From positions 1 through 14,703 of the forward strand of contig CBDCFC010000019.1 in assembly GCA_965215945.1 (NCBI GenBank): a stretch of 14,703 bases of DNA, in the 5' to 3' direction. A program made the translations under genes and the position numbers. The notes under the pieces were generated by a model. It was not told the origin of the DNA, ran no database searches, and saw only the letters and a program-made list of their open reading frames with translations. This document shows positions 1 through 6,376 of this stretch, in pieces (position 1 is the stretch's first letter; each line of letters opens with the position of its first letter). This DNA comes from JAHEKD01 sp965215945 (lineage in GTDB: Bacteria > Pseudomonadota > Gammaproteobacteria > Arenicellales > JAHEKD01).

Positions 1-1
1 T

Positions 2-2818
2 GTGTCAACGGTCGAAGTCCACATGAAACTGGGCTATGACGCCGATGTTGCATTGACGGAAGTCAGCACCAAAGTCTCCTCGATTCGTGGCGAATTGCCG
101 GTGGAGTCTGAGGATCCGGTTATTGCCAAAACAGCAGCCGAGGGCTTTGCTTTAGCGTATTACAGTTTTTACAGTGATACATTGTCCGACGTTGAAGTTA
201 CTGATTATTTGTTGCGAACTGTCCAACCGGCATTATCAACGGTTAAAGGTGTGGCAGAAGCTCAAATTTTAGGCGGTAAAACATATTCGATGCGGATTTG
301 GATGGATCCGGTTCGAATGGCGGCGCTCAAAGTGTCGGGAGCGGATATTGTTAATGCGATTTCGGCTCAAAACTATCAATCGGCAGCGGGGCAGACCAAA
401 GGTGCGTTTGTGCAGACTAATGTTAATGCGGTAACGGATACGGGTGACCCTGAGGTTTTTGAGCGCTTTATTATCCGCGAAGAGGGAAATAAGACGGTTC
501 GTTTGGCAGATGTAGCCGATGTTGAACTGGGTGCGGAAAATTATGATTCGTTGGTCATGTTTGACGGTTCTCCGTCAATATATATCGGTATTCTAGGCAC
601 TACGGATGGTAATCCGCTAACCACAATCAAGTTAGTTAACGAAGAACTTGAGAAGCTGAAAAAATCTTTTCCATCCGGGCTCAACACCGCCGTTGCCTAT
701 GATTCAACCCGATTTATTCAATCTTCAATTAACGAAGTTATCACGACGCTTGTTCAAGCGGCTTTAATCGTGATTGTGGTCATCTTTTTATTCTTAGGTT
801 CGTTTCGCTCGACTATTGTTCCGGCAATCACCATTCCGTTATCCATCGTTGGCGTATTGTTCTACATGCAGATCATGGGTTACTCGATAAACTTGCTCAC
901 CCTGTTAGCAATGGTGATGGCGATCGGCTTGTTGGTCGATGATGCGATATTAGTGGTAGAGAATATTTATAGGCATATCGGACAAGGTGAAAAACCTTAT
1001 CATGCTGCCCTAGTTGGTGCACGTGAGATAGCCAAGCCTGTGATTGCCACTACCATAGTATTGGCTGTTGTTTACGCGCCAATCGGTTTATTAGGTGGGT
1101 TGACCGGAGTACTGTTCAAAGAATTCGCTTTTACCCTGGTTGGCACTATTATTATTTCCACCATTATCGCATTAACGCTGTCACCGATGTTATGTTCAAA
1201 AGTATTGAAGCCGACTGTGGCAAATAATCGTTATGCGCAATGGGTTTCTGCTTTGTTTGAACGCTTGCATATTGGATACGAAAACGCTTTGGCGAGTTCA
1301 TTAAAAACGCGTTCAGTGACCGTGGTATTCTGTTTTATTGTGTTGATCATGCTTGTGGCGATGTTGCAATTCGTTCAAAGTGAATTAGCACCGGAAGAAG
1401 ATCAGGGAGTGATATTTACTTTTTCTCAGGCACCAGATCACGCTAACTTAAATTATTTGAATAAATATACGGCACCTTATATTGATATTTATCGTAGCTA
1501 TGATGATGTTTATCAATCTTCATTTTTGGCTAATGGTTTTGCCGGGCCTACAGTTTCTTTTGCGGGAATGTTGCTTAAGCCCTGGGCAGAACGAGAAATC
1601 AGTGCTCAAGAGTTGGTCCCGCTTTTACAAAAACAGTTTGACCAGCAACCGGGTTTGCAAACTTTTGCCTTCAATCCACCCTCATTACCGGGAGCCAGTG
1701 GCAATACTCCAGTTGAGTTCATCATTAAAACTCAGGAAAGCTACGATAAGTTATATGGTGTTGTGCAACAAGTTTTAGCTAAAGCACGCGAGAGCGGAAA
1801 GTTTTATTTTATAAAAAGTGATTTTAATTTCAGCAACCCTGAAATCAAAATTAATATTGACCGGGAACGGGCTGAGGCGATGGGCGTATCCATGCGTGAT
1901 ATTGGGCAGAGCTTAGGTGCTATATTGGCGGAAGGTTACGTGAGTCGTTTTAACCTGGCAGGGCGCAGTTATAAAATCATCCCTCAGGCCAGGCAGCAAG
2001 ACCGACAAAATGCTGAAGTCTTAAACCAGTATTACGTCTATTCGGATGAAGGTGATCAAATTGAATTATCCACTCTGGTCGATATAGAGTACACCTCTGT
2101 TCCACCAGAACTGGTCCAATTTCAGCAGCTTAACTCCGCAAAAATCGACGCGGTGCCGGGTGTGCCCATGGGTGAGGCTTTGCAATTGATGCAGGATATT
2201 ACCGATGAGGTCGCACCCGCTGGGTTTTCTTATGATTATCAAGGTCAGTCACGCCAATTTGTGCAGGAGGGTTCCAGCTTGTTCGTGACCTTCGGTTTTG
2301 CTTTAATTATCGTGTTTTTAGTGTTAGCCGCCCAATATGAAAGTTTTCGTGATCCGTTTGTAATATTGACAACGGTGCCGCTGGCGATGTTCGGTGCGCT
2401 GATCCCGATGTTTCTCTGGCAAGTAAGTATGAATATTTATAGCCAGGTCGGACTTATCACTTTGATAGGTTTGATCAGCAAGCATGGAATTCTAATTGTC
2501 GAGTTCGCTAATCAAATTCAACAAGACGAAAAACTGGATAAAGCAAAGGCAGTTATTAAAGCTGCCTCGATTCGTTTGCGACCAATTTTAATGACTTCAT
2601 TCTCGACCATTATTGGAATCATGCCTTTAGTCGTGGCCTCCGGAGCAGGCGCTGCAAGCCGTCAGGCTATCGGAATCACCATCGTAGCCGGGTTCTCAAT
2701 TGGAACTTTGTTTACCTTGTTTGTTGTGCCGGTAATATATACCTATTTTGCCAAGGATAAACGTGATTTAGCTCAACTAACCGAAGAAAATCTTGAGCTA
2801 AATCCTGTCAGAACTTGA
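2..2818 (+). CDS. RND multidrug-type efflux permease (HAE1 family), 5' partial
   Basis: This is the inner-membrane pump of a tripartite efflux system, which uses the proton gradient to push drugs or other amphiphilic compounds out through a periplasmic adaptor and an outer-membrane channel. The frame is open from the window edge, and 938 residues are visible. By alignment of landmarks with AcrB (Asp407/Asp408, Lys940), about 94 N-terminal residues are missing, giving a normal full length near 1030. Visible landmarks are the proton-relay pair Asp313-Asp314 in GLLVDDAIL and Lys827 in LISKHGILIVEF. Two sets of hydrophobic helices (from ~245 and from ~760) each follow a large periplasmic domain. 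The real start codon lies upstream, so the apparent GTG at base 2 is not a start. The adaptor gene is presumably just upstream. The substrate cannot be read from the sequence. The family call is firm; MexB/AcrB-like versus another HAE1 subgroup is open. Confidence 0.95.
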   Translation: MSTVEVHMKLGYDADVALTEVSTKVSSIRGELPVESEDPVIAKTAAEGFALAYYSFYSDTLSDVEVTDYLLRTVQPALSTVKGVAEAQILGGKTYSMRIWMDPVRMAALKVSGADIVNAISAQNYQSAAGQTKGAFVQTNVNAVTDTGDPEVFERFIIREEGNKTVRLADVADVELGAENYDSLVMFDGSPSIYIGILGTTDGNPLTTIKLVNEELEKLKKSFPSGLNTAVAYDSTRFIQSSINEVITTLVQAALIVIVVIFLFLGSFRSTIVPAITIPLSIVGVLFYMQIMGYSINLLTLLAMVMAIGLLVDDAILVVENIYRHIGQGEKPYHAALVGAREIAKPVIATTIVLAVVYAPIGLLGGLTGVLFKEFAFTLVGTIIISTIIALTLSPMLCSKVLKPTVANNRYAQWVSALFERLHIGYENALASSLKTRSVTVVFCFIVLIMLVAMLQFVQSELAPEEDQGVIFTFSQAPDHANLNYLNKYTAPYIDIYRSYDDVYQSSFLANGFAGPTVSFAGMLLKPWAEREISAQELVPLLQKQFDQQPGLQTFAFNPPSLPGASGNTPVEFIIKTQESYDKLYGVVQQVLAKARESGKFYFIKSDFNFSNPEIKINIDRERAEAMGVSMRDIGQSLGAILAEGYVSRFNLAGRSYKIIPQARQQDRQNAEVLNQYYVYSDEGDQIELSTLVDIEYTSVPPELVQFQQLNSAKIDAVPGVPMGEALQLMQDITDEVAPAGFSYDYQGQSRQFVQEGSSLFVTFGFALIIVFLVLAAQYESFRDPFVILTTVPLAMFGALIPMFLWQVSMNIYSQVGLITLIGLISKHGILIVEFANQIQQDEKLDKAKAVIKAASIRLRPILMTSFSTIIGIMPLVVASGAGAASRQAIGITIVAGFSIGTLFTLFVVPVIYTYFAKDKRDLAQLTEENLELNPVRT

Positions 2819-2870
2819 AATAGCGGCTTACGATCGCTATCTTTATGATTAACTAAAACAGATAACAGCT

Positions 2871-3050
2871 ATGGACTTTATCCGTAAATATACAATCACT
2901 TGTGCTGCCTTGGCTTTATGGTTAATCACAGGAATTTTTTTTGATGCCAGCGAATTGCTTTTCGGTCTCGCAGTCGGCGCATTTTTATTCGAACAAAACC
3001 TAGCACCGATGATCTCTGATCAGATCAAGAAACTGGTTAAGTTGGATTAG
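2871..3050 (+). CDS. Possible small two-helix membrane protein, 59 residues
   Basis: I do not recognise this protein. The frame starts with MDFIRKYTITCAALALW and ends with a charged tail (QIKKLVKLD). Two hydrophobic stretches, residues ~8-24 and ~28-41, are separated by a short FFDASE turn, which suggests a small inner-membrane hairpin protein. It begins 52 bases after the RND pump gene on the same strand and may be translated from the same transcript. There is no clear Shine-Dalgarno sequence before the ATG, which is the main weakness of the call. In favour are the ordinary amino-acid make-up, the amphipathic layout and the lack of any competing frame. It could be a non-coding stretch that happens to be open. 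Confidence 0.5.
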   Translation: MDFIRKYTITCAALALWLITGIFFDASELLFGLAVGAFLFEQNLAPMISDQIKKLVKLD

Positions 3051-3069
3051 AATCACACATCAGAGATCA
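3010..3069. repeat. 11-base inverted repeat straddling the end of the small ORF
   Basis: TGATCTCTGAT (3010-3020) is matched by its exact reverse complement ATCAGAGATCA (3059-3069), with 38 bases between the arms. The structure spans the stop codon at 3048-3050. It could fold in the transcript as a loose 3' stem. There is no T-run after it, so it is not a canonical terminator. Confidence 0.35.
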
Positions 3070-3086
3070 GCCTTCTGACGTCTGTT

Positions 3087-3104
3087 ATCCCGCACCCGAG
3101 GGAT
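3087..3104. repeat. REP-like hairpin between convergent genes
   Basis: ATCCC (3087-3091) pairs with GGGAT (3100-3104) around an 8-base loop, followed by CTGAC. It lies in the 93-base gap between the convergent ends of the small ORF and the dimethylformamidase-like gene. The core, ATCCCGC...GAGGGATCTG, looks like the short dispersed palindromes common between genes of gammaproteobacteria. That comparison is from memory and one copy cannot prove a repeat family. It may act as a weak terminator in either direction, but neither side has a T-run. Confidence 0.35.
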
Positions 3105-3143
3105 CTGACTGCACAGCATTAGAATGCGAATGAATAACACAGT

Positions 3144-4772
3144 TCAGACATATAAAAAATGATTCAAGACGTTTTTTGTAACTTGCTCAACAGCTTTGTC
3201 TCGGCGTAATAATCCTGCAACCCATTCTGTCGTTCCGGCATGAAATACCTCGCCCTGGCCCTTATGAAAATGAACGACCATACCTGAACCTCGATTAACG
3301 CTTTCTAGGGTTTGTTCTGAACATTCACCATGCAAGATATTGGCGGCATAGATAGCATCCTCATCTCCGACAAATAATGCATCTAATGGCGAATTGAAAT
3401 TATCCTCTCTCAATCGGGCAAGGCCCAAGGCCAGGATTTGCAGATCATCAGGTAATCCTGCGCAGGCTTCCGGAATCGGTAATCCTTCCTTGATGCAATA
3501 ATCCAGACCATCAACTTCATAGCCAAATATTCTAGAATGTGCTCCTAAAATATCGCCATATCCCAGTTTGCAGCCAGTAAACGCCCAGTGCTCTGGTCGA
3601 TAAAGTGTAAATCCGCCAGGACCATTGGCTGCCATGCCTCCCCAGCCGGCATAAAGTCCTTTTAATGCATTTAGCCCGAAGGTTTGATGTCCCGGACGAT
3701 TAATAAAACCAGCTTCCCAAGTGGTGGTGACTAAATGTTGATTTGGGCTATTCATTAAAGGATCATCAGTGTGAGCACGGTATTTATGACAGATCTGGCG
3801 CAGTCCGTCTTGTTGCAGGCGAATCTGCCACATGAAATTTCCGGTAAATCGGGCAACATTACCACCTTGAGTGACGAAGTTATCAATTGCATCCCGCATG
3901 GCCCAACTCCAATACTCATCATGACCAACAAAAACCACGCACTGATATCCATCCAGTACTTCGGGGCGATAATGCAAATCCTGTTGGGTTGCTACATCGC
4001 ATTCAAAATTCCGCTGTTCAGCCCAGTGATAAAAAATCTTTTCATAACCGGCCCAACCTGCAGAAGCATATTTTTTGGAATAACCTTCTCGCCAGGCCCA
4101 TTCCATGTGTGGATAGGTGATTTCGCCGTTTTTAGGTGGTTGTTTAGGCAAGGTGCGCGGTGCATCAGCGGGGAACTCAATAAATCCTCGTGCAAAAGGC
4201 CTGTGTGATGACAATTGGGCTGAAAACTGATTGTCTTGAGGATTAACGATACCTTCATAATGATTAGAGCCTCCCCAGTCGTTATACGCTGCCCAAGTAC
4301 AATCGGAAGTAATCAATAATAGACGCTGCTTTTTATCCTCTGTGGCTGATGGGCGGACAACGATTAAATGATCAGCCCGTGCCTGCTCATCAGCACGCAC
4401 ACAAATCCGATAAACCCCTGAGGGCCAATCCCGGGAGATTTTGAATTCGGCTACCTGTGGCCACTGACAGCCATTCACAGAAGCATCATCAGGCGTTTGC
4501 ATCCACTGCGCCGTAGTCTTAAAGTCAAGCAGGCATAGAGGTATTAAGTTCTGTGAATAAACCTGAACGCTAATCGATGTTACAGAAGAAATAGCCTGTA
4601 AAAAGACTGTTTCTCCTGGTGCATAAGATAACTGGTCGGTGTAACACCAAACCTCAGGTTCGCCGTCGTCGCGTCCTGGAAGCTCAAACCACTGCCTTGC
4701 ATGTATTGGTAAATCGGAATTACCGCGGCAGACAAACTGTGGATTTTGAGGGAGGCGATTAAGCACTAACAT
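3144..4772 (-). CDS. N,N-dimethylformamidase large-subunit-like protein
   Basis: The 542-residue protein resembles the large (beta) subunit of N,N-dimethylformamidase, an enzyme that hydrolyses dimethylformamide to dimethylamine and formate using a mononuclear iron held by two tyrosines and one glutamate. Visible here is the N-terminal part with a beta-rich stretch (~36-140, including CYTDQLSYAPGETV), then LLLITSDCTWAAYNDWGGSN with Tyr163, and FVGHDEYWSWAMRD with His284 and Glu286, which sit where I expect one Tyr ligand and the His-x-Glu of the metal site. The C-terminal third contains the conserved-looking GWGGMAANGPGGFTLYRP. No signal peptide is seen, so the protein is probably cytoplasmic. 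No small-subunit gene lies beside it, and it is shorter than the dimethylformamidase large subunit (~760 residues), so the real substrate is probably another amide or unknown. The family resemblance is good; the reaction is uncertain. The Shine-Dalgarno sequence is poor, so the start is tentative. Confidence 0.75.
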   Translation of the reverse strand: MLVLNRLPQNPQFVCRGNSDLPIHARQWFELPGRDDGEPEVWCYTDQLSYAPGETVFLQAISSVTSISVQVYSQNLIPLCLLDFKTTAQWMQTPDDASVNGCQWPQVAEFKISRDWPSGVYRICVRADEQARADHLIVVRPSATEDKKQRLLLITSDCTWAAYNDWGGSNHYEGIVNPQDNQFSAQLSSHRPFARGFIEFPADAPRTLPKQPPKNGEITYPHMEWAWREGYSKKYASAGWAGYEKIFYHWAEQRNFECDVATQQDLHYRPEVLDGYQCVVFVGHDEYWSWAMRDAIDNFVTQGGNVARFTGNFMWQIRLQQDGLRQICHKYRAHTDDPLMNSPNQHLVTTTWEAGFINRPGHQTFGLNALKGLYAGWGGMAANGPGGFTLYRPEHWAFTGCKLGYGDILGAHSRIFGYEVDGLDYCIKEGLPIPEACAGLPDDLQILALGLARLREDNFNSPLDALFVGDEDAIYAANILHGECSEQTLESVNRGSGMVVHFHKGQGEVFHAGTTEWVAGLLRRDKAVEQVTKNVLNHFLYV

Positions 4773-4892
4773 TTAAACAATTAAAAAAAGGTTCACTTAA
4801 AGGAGACTCTAATTAACGTCATTGCCATGAGGGAACGTCATCCTCAGCTACGATCGGGGACGGGAACCGATAACCATTGATTTTCATGAGCT

Positions 4893-4906
4893 CCCGCTTG
4901 TGCGGG
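4893..4906. repeat. Small GC-rich hairpin in the usp / amidase-like gap
   Basis: CCCGC (4893-4897) pairs with GCGGG (4902-4906) around TTGT. The flanks GTCATCC (4838-4844) and GTGTGACG (4907-4914) look like a degenerate outer stem, as in REP-type dispersed palindromes. It lies in the 224-base gap that must hold the 3' end of the usp transcript and the promoter of the downstream minus-strand gene. No T-run follows on the minus strand, so terminator function is doubtful. Confidence 0.3.
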
Positions 4907-4936
4907 TGTGACGAAGGAGCGATTATTCAGAGTTTC

Positions 4937-4958
4937 CTTAACTTTTGTGGTTAAGTCT
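4937..4958. promoter_or_regulatory. CTTAAC/GTTAAG inverted repeat sharing AGACTTAA with the regulator region
   Basis: CTTAAC (4937-4942) and GTTAAG (4950-4955) form a 6-base inverted repeat with a 7-base spacer. Read on the minus strand it begins AGACTTAA (4958-4951), the same 8-mer found at 6258-6265 in front of the GntR-type gene, where it is again followed by TTAAG. It lies just beyond the end of usp and upstream of the dimethylformamidase-like gene. It could be a second regulator site or a simple mRNA stem. The 8-mer match alone could be chance. Confidence 0.25.
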
Positions 4959-4996
4959 GTCAGCACAACAGCTGTCCGTTTACTCACTTATATTTA

Positions 4997-5425
4997 CTAA
5001 GAGCGGACAACCATGGTTGAACAATCGGCATGTCTAAAGACTCGTGCGGCATTGGGGCCCACAAGATAATCTTTTAGTTCGGGTCGATGTGAAGCCATAA
5101 CGATCAAATCGACATTAAGTTTATTTGCCGTATCAATAATCTCATTGTAAATGGTTCCATGAGCAACTATTTGATTGACGTTAATCGATGAAGGTATGTT
5201 TTGTAATACATATTCTTCTAATTTATCTTTAACTTCATTAGACACGTTTTCTTCATAACTATGGGGCAAATACGATCCGACAAAACTGGATATATAATCA
5301 GGTATCACAGTTATAATGTTAATCGTTGCACCAAATGCCTCTGCTAATTGAACTGCAGTTTTTAACGCTTTTTTGTTGCCTTCTGTTTCATTTAAATCGA
5401 TAGGGCATAAAATCTGTTTGTACAT
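4997..5425 (-). CDS. Universal stress protein, UspF/UspG-like
   Basis: A single-domain Usp protein of 142 residues, a usual length for the family. It starts MYKQILCPIDL, as in E. coli UspF-type proteins, and ends with the UspF-like tail ASHRPELKDYLVGPNAARV...RHADCSTMVVRS. The classical G-2x-G-9x-G(S/T) nucleotide-binding loop is modified to SHRP...VGPN, as in that subgroup, so nucleotide binding is likely but not certain. The start chosen is the ATG at 5425, preceded by a near-perfect AGGAGG six bases upstream; a longer frame reaching back to 5521 would overlap the regulator gene and lacks family similarity. It follows the GntR-type gene by 46 bases on the same strand and is probably co-transcribed. 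Usp proteins accompany some solute importers (TeaD with the TRAP importer TeaABC is a known case), so a role in tuning the adjacent TctABC system is a reasonable guess. Confidence 0.92.
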   Translation of the reverse strand: MYKQILCPIDLNETEGNKKALKTAVQLAEAFGATINIITVIPDYISSFVGSYLPHSYEENVSNEVKDKLEEYVLQNIPSSINVNQIVAHGTIYNEIIDTANKLNVDLIVMASHRPELKDYLVGPNAARVFRHADCSTMVVRS

Positions 5426-5431
5426 TTGAAT

Positions 5432-5437
5432 CCTCCT
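5432..5437 (-). promoter_or_regulatory. Shine-Dalgarno AGGAGG fixing the usp start
   Basis: Read on the minus strand, AGGAGG stands six bases before the ATG at 5425. It decides in favour of the 142-residue protein and against a longer frame starting at 5521 inside the regulator gene. Confidence 0.85.
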
Positions 5438-5471
5438 AGGATTTTCATTTCGAAATTCTGTTTGGATCGCA

Positions 5472-6224
5472 CTAACGAATTTCTCGTTTATAGCTAAATT
5501 TATCAGCACGTCCTTTGGCAATTCGTGCTTCGATGACCCTGTTGTTGGTTGAATACGTAGTGCGGTGTAATACTATAACGGGCTGGTCGAGTTTAATTTT
5601 TAATTGTTCGGCAGTATATTTATCACAAGCGTCAGCAGTAAGCGTTTCTTCTGCCCGAATGACAGGAATTTCATATTTCTCTTCAATCAATGCATAAAAT
5701 AAATCCGGAATACGGATATCTTCGTTTTCCAGGCCCGGAACTAGCTGGGCATTCCACCACGAATATTCAATAAAACCCGGTATGCCGTCAACAGTGCCAA
5801 TTCTCTCGATATAGAATAATTCCTGATCCTCCGCAACTTTTAACAAGGTTCGAATGTTGGAGGGCCCGTGCTCAAGGTAGCGATTAATCGTCTGTTTGCG
5901 CACCCTGACATCTTGGCCCAGCTGATCCCCATAAGAGAAAAATTTAAAAAGGCTGTTGTTAAAATTAATTTTGGATATGAAAGTTCCTTTGCCCTGATGA
6001 CGATAAAGTCGTCCTTGCCAAACCAGGTTATCAATAGCTTTTCTTACGGTGCCTTGGCTGACGTTCAACTTATGGGCGAGGCGGGGCTCGGAGGGAATTA
6101 AGTCACCGGGTATCAGTTCACCTTTATCGATCTTGGTTCGTAAATAAGATTCCACCGCCTGATAAAGCGGTTCGGTTCTTTGTCTGCCAGCGGAGAAATC
6201 CTGAATAACAACTTCTTCAATCAT
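5472..6224 (-). CDS. GntR family transcriptional regulator, HutC subfamily (UTRA domain)
   Basis: A 250-residue regulator with an N-terminal winged helix-turn-helix (residues ~18-84: LIPSEPRLAHKLNVSQGTVRKAI with the wing RHQGKGTFI) and a C-terminal UTRA effector-binding domain (~100-245, containing FYIERIGTVDGIPGFIEYSWW and ending RADKFSYKREIR). HutC-type regulators usually bind a small molecule related to the pathway they control and are often repressors released by it. The gene is divergent from tctABC and its downstream enzymes, so it most likely controls them, with sulfoacetate or a derivative as candidate effector (inference). The ATG at 6224 is preceded by GAAGGA. Inverted repeats in the intergenic region are candidate operators and would also permit autoregulation. 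usp follows on the same strand. Confidence 0.93.
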   Translation of the reverse strand: MIEEVVIQDFSAGRQRTEPLYQAVESYLRTKIDKGELIPGDLIPSEPRLAHKLNVSQGTVRKAIDNLVWQGRLYRHQGKGTFISKINFNNSLFKFFSYGDQLGQDVRVRKQTINRYLEHGPSNIRTLLKVAEDQELFYIERIGTVDGIPGFIEYSWWNAQLVPGLENEDIRIPDLFYALIEEKYEIPVIRAEETLTADACDKYTAEQLKIKLDQPVIVLHRTTYSTNNRVIEARIAKGRADKFSYKREIR

Positions 6225-6242
6225 ACAATTCCTTCATTAGAT

Positions 6243-6300
6243 TTAGACAACATTACAAGACTTAAATAATTGTACCTTAAGTGCTTGAACTGAAGTCTAA
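6243..6300. promoter_or_regulatory. Nested inverted repeats upstream of the regulator, candidate operators
   Basis: Three inverted repeats are interleaved: TTAGAC (6243-6248) with GTCTAA (6295-6300); AGACTT (6258-6263) with AAGTCT (6293-6298); and ACTTAA (6260-6265) with TTAAGT (6277-6282). The recurring core is AGACTTAA/GTCTAA. A TACAAT (minus strand, 6274-6269), the -10-like element nearest the GntR-type gene, lies inside them. This is a plausible autoregulatory operator, but it has not been compared with any known binding matrix. Confidence 0.4.
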
Positions 6301-6321
6301 CATGTGATAGAAGTAACTATA

Positions 6322-6350
6322 TTAACTCATATATATGAGTCATATATTAT
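6322..6350 (+). promoter_or_regulatory. Candidate tctABC promoter with a palindromic operator in the spacer
   Basis: TTAACT (6322-6327) as -35 and TATTAT (6345-6350) as -10 are separated by 17 bases. The perfect 16-base palindrome ACTCATATATATGAGT (6325-6340) overlaps the -35 end and fills most of the spacer, an ideal place for a repressor to block polymerase. Transcription would start near 6357, giving a ~20-base leader before the TTG start of tctA. The region is very AT-rich, so alternative -10 boxes exist and the match is not unique. Confidence 0.45.
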
Positions 6351-6363
6351 ATATATAGAGCAT

Positions 6364-6370
6364 AGAGGAG
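6364..6370 (+). promoter_or_regulatory. Shine-Dalgarno AGAGGAG for the TTG start of tctA
   Basis: AGAGGAG ends six bases before the TTG at 6377. This supports the unusual start codon, and no in-frame ATG nearby fits the family N-terminus better. Confidence 0.8.
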
Positions 6371-6376
6371 TCAATT

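Noticed and set aside
3771..4208. Open plus-strand frame of 145 residues inside the dimethylformamidase-like gene.
   Set aside because: It lies antisense to a well-supported gene, has no ribosome binding site and no family resemblance.
4937..4955. CTTAAC/GTTAAG stem considered as the usp terminator.
   Set aside because: The stem is only six AT-rich pairs and is followed on the minus strand by GGAAACTCTG, not by a T-run.
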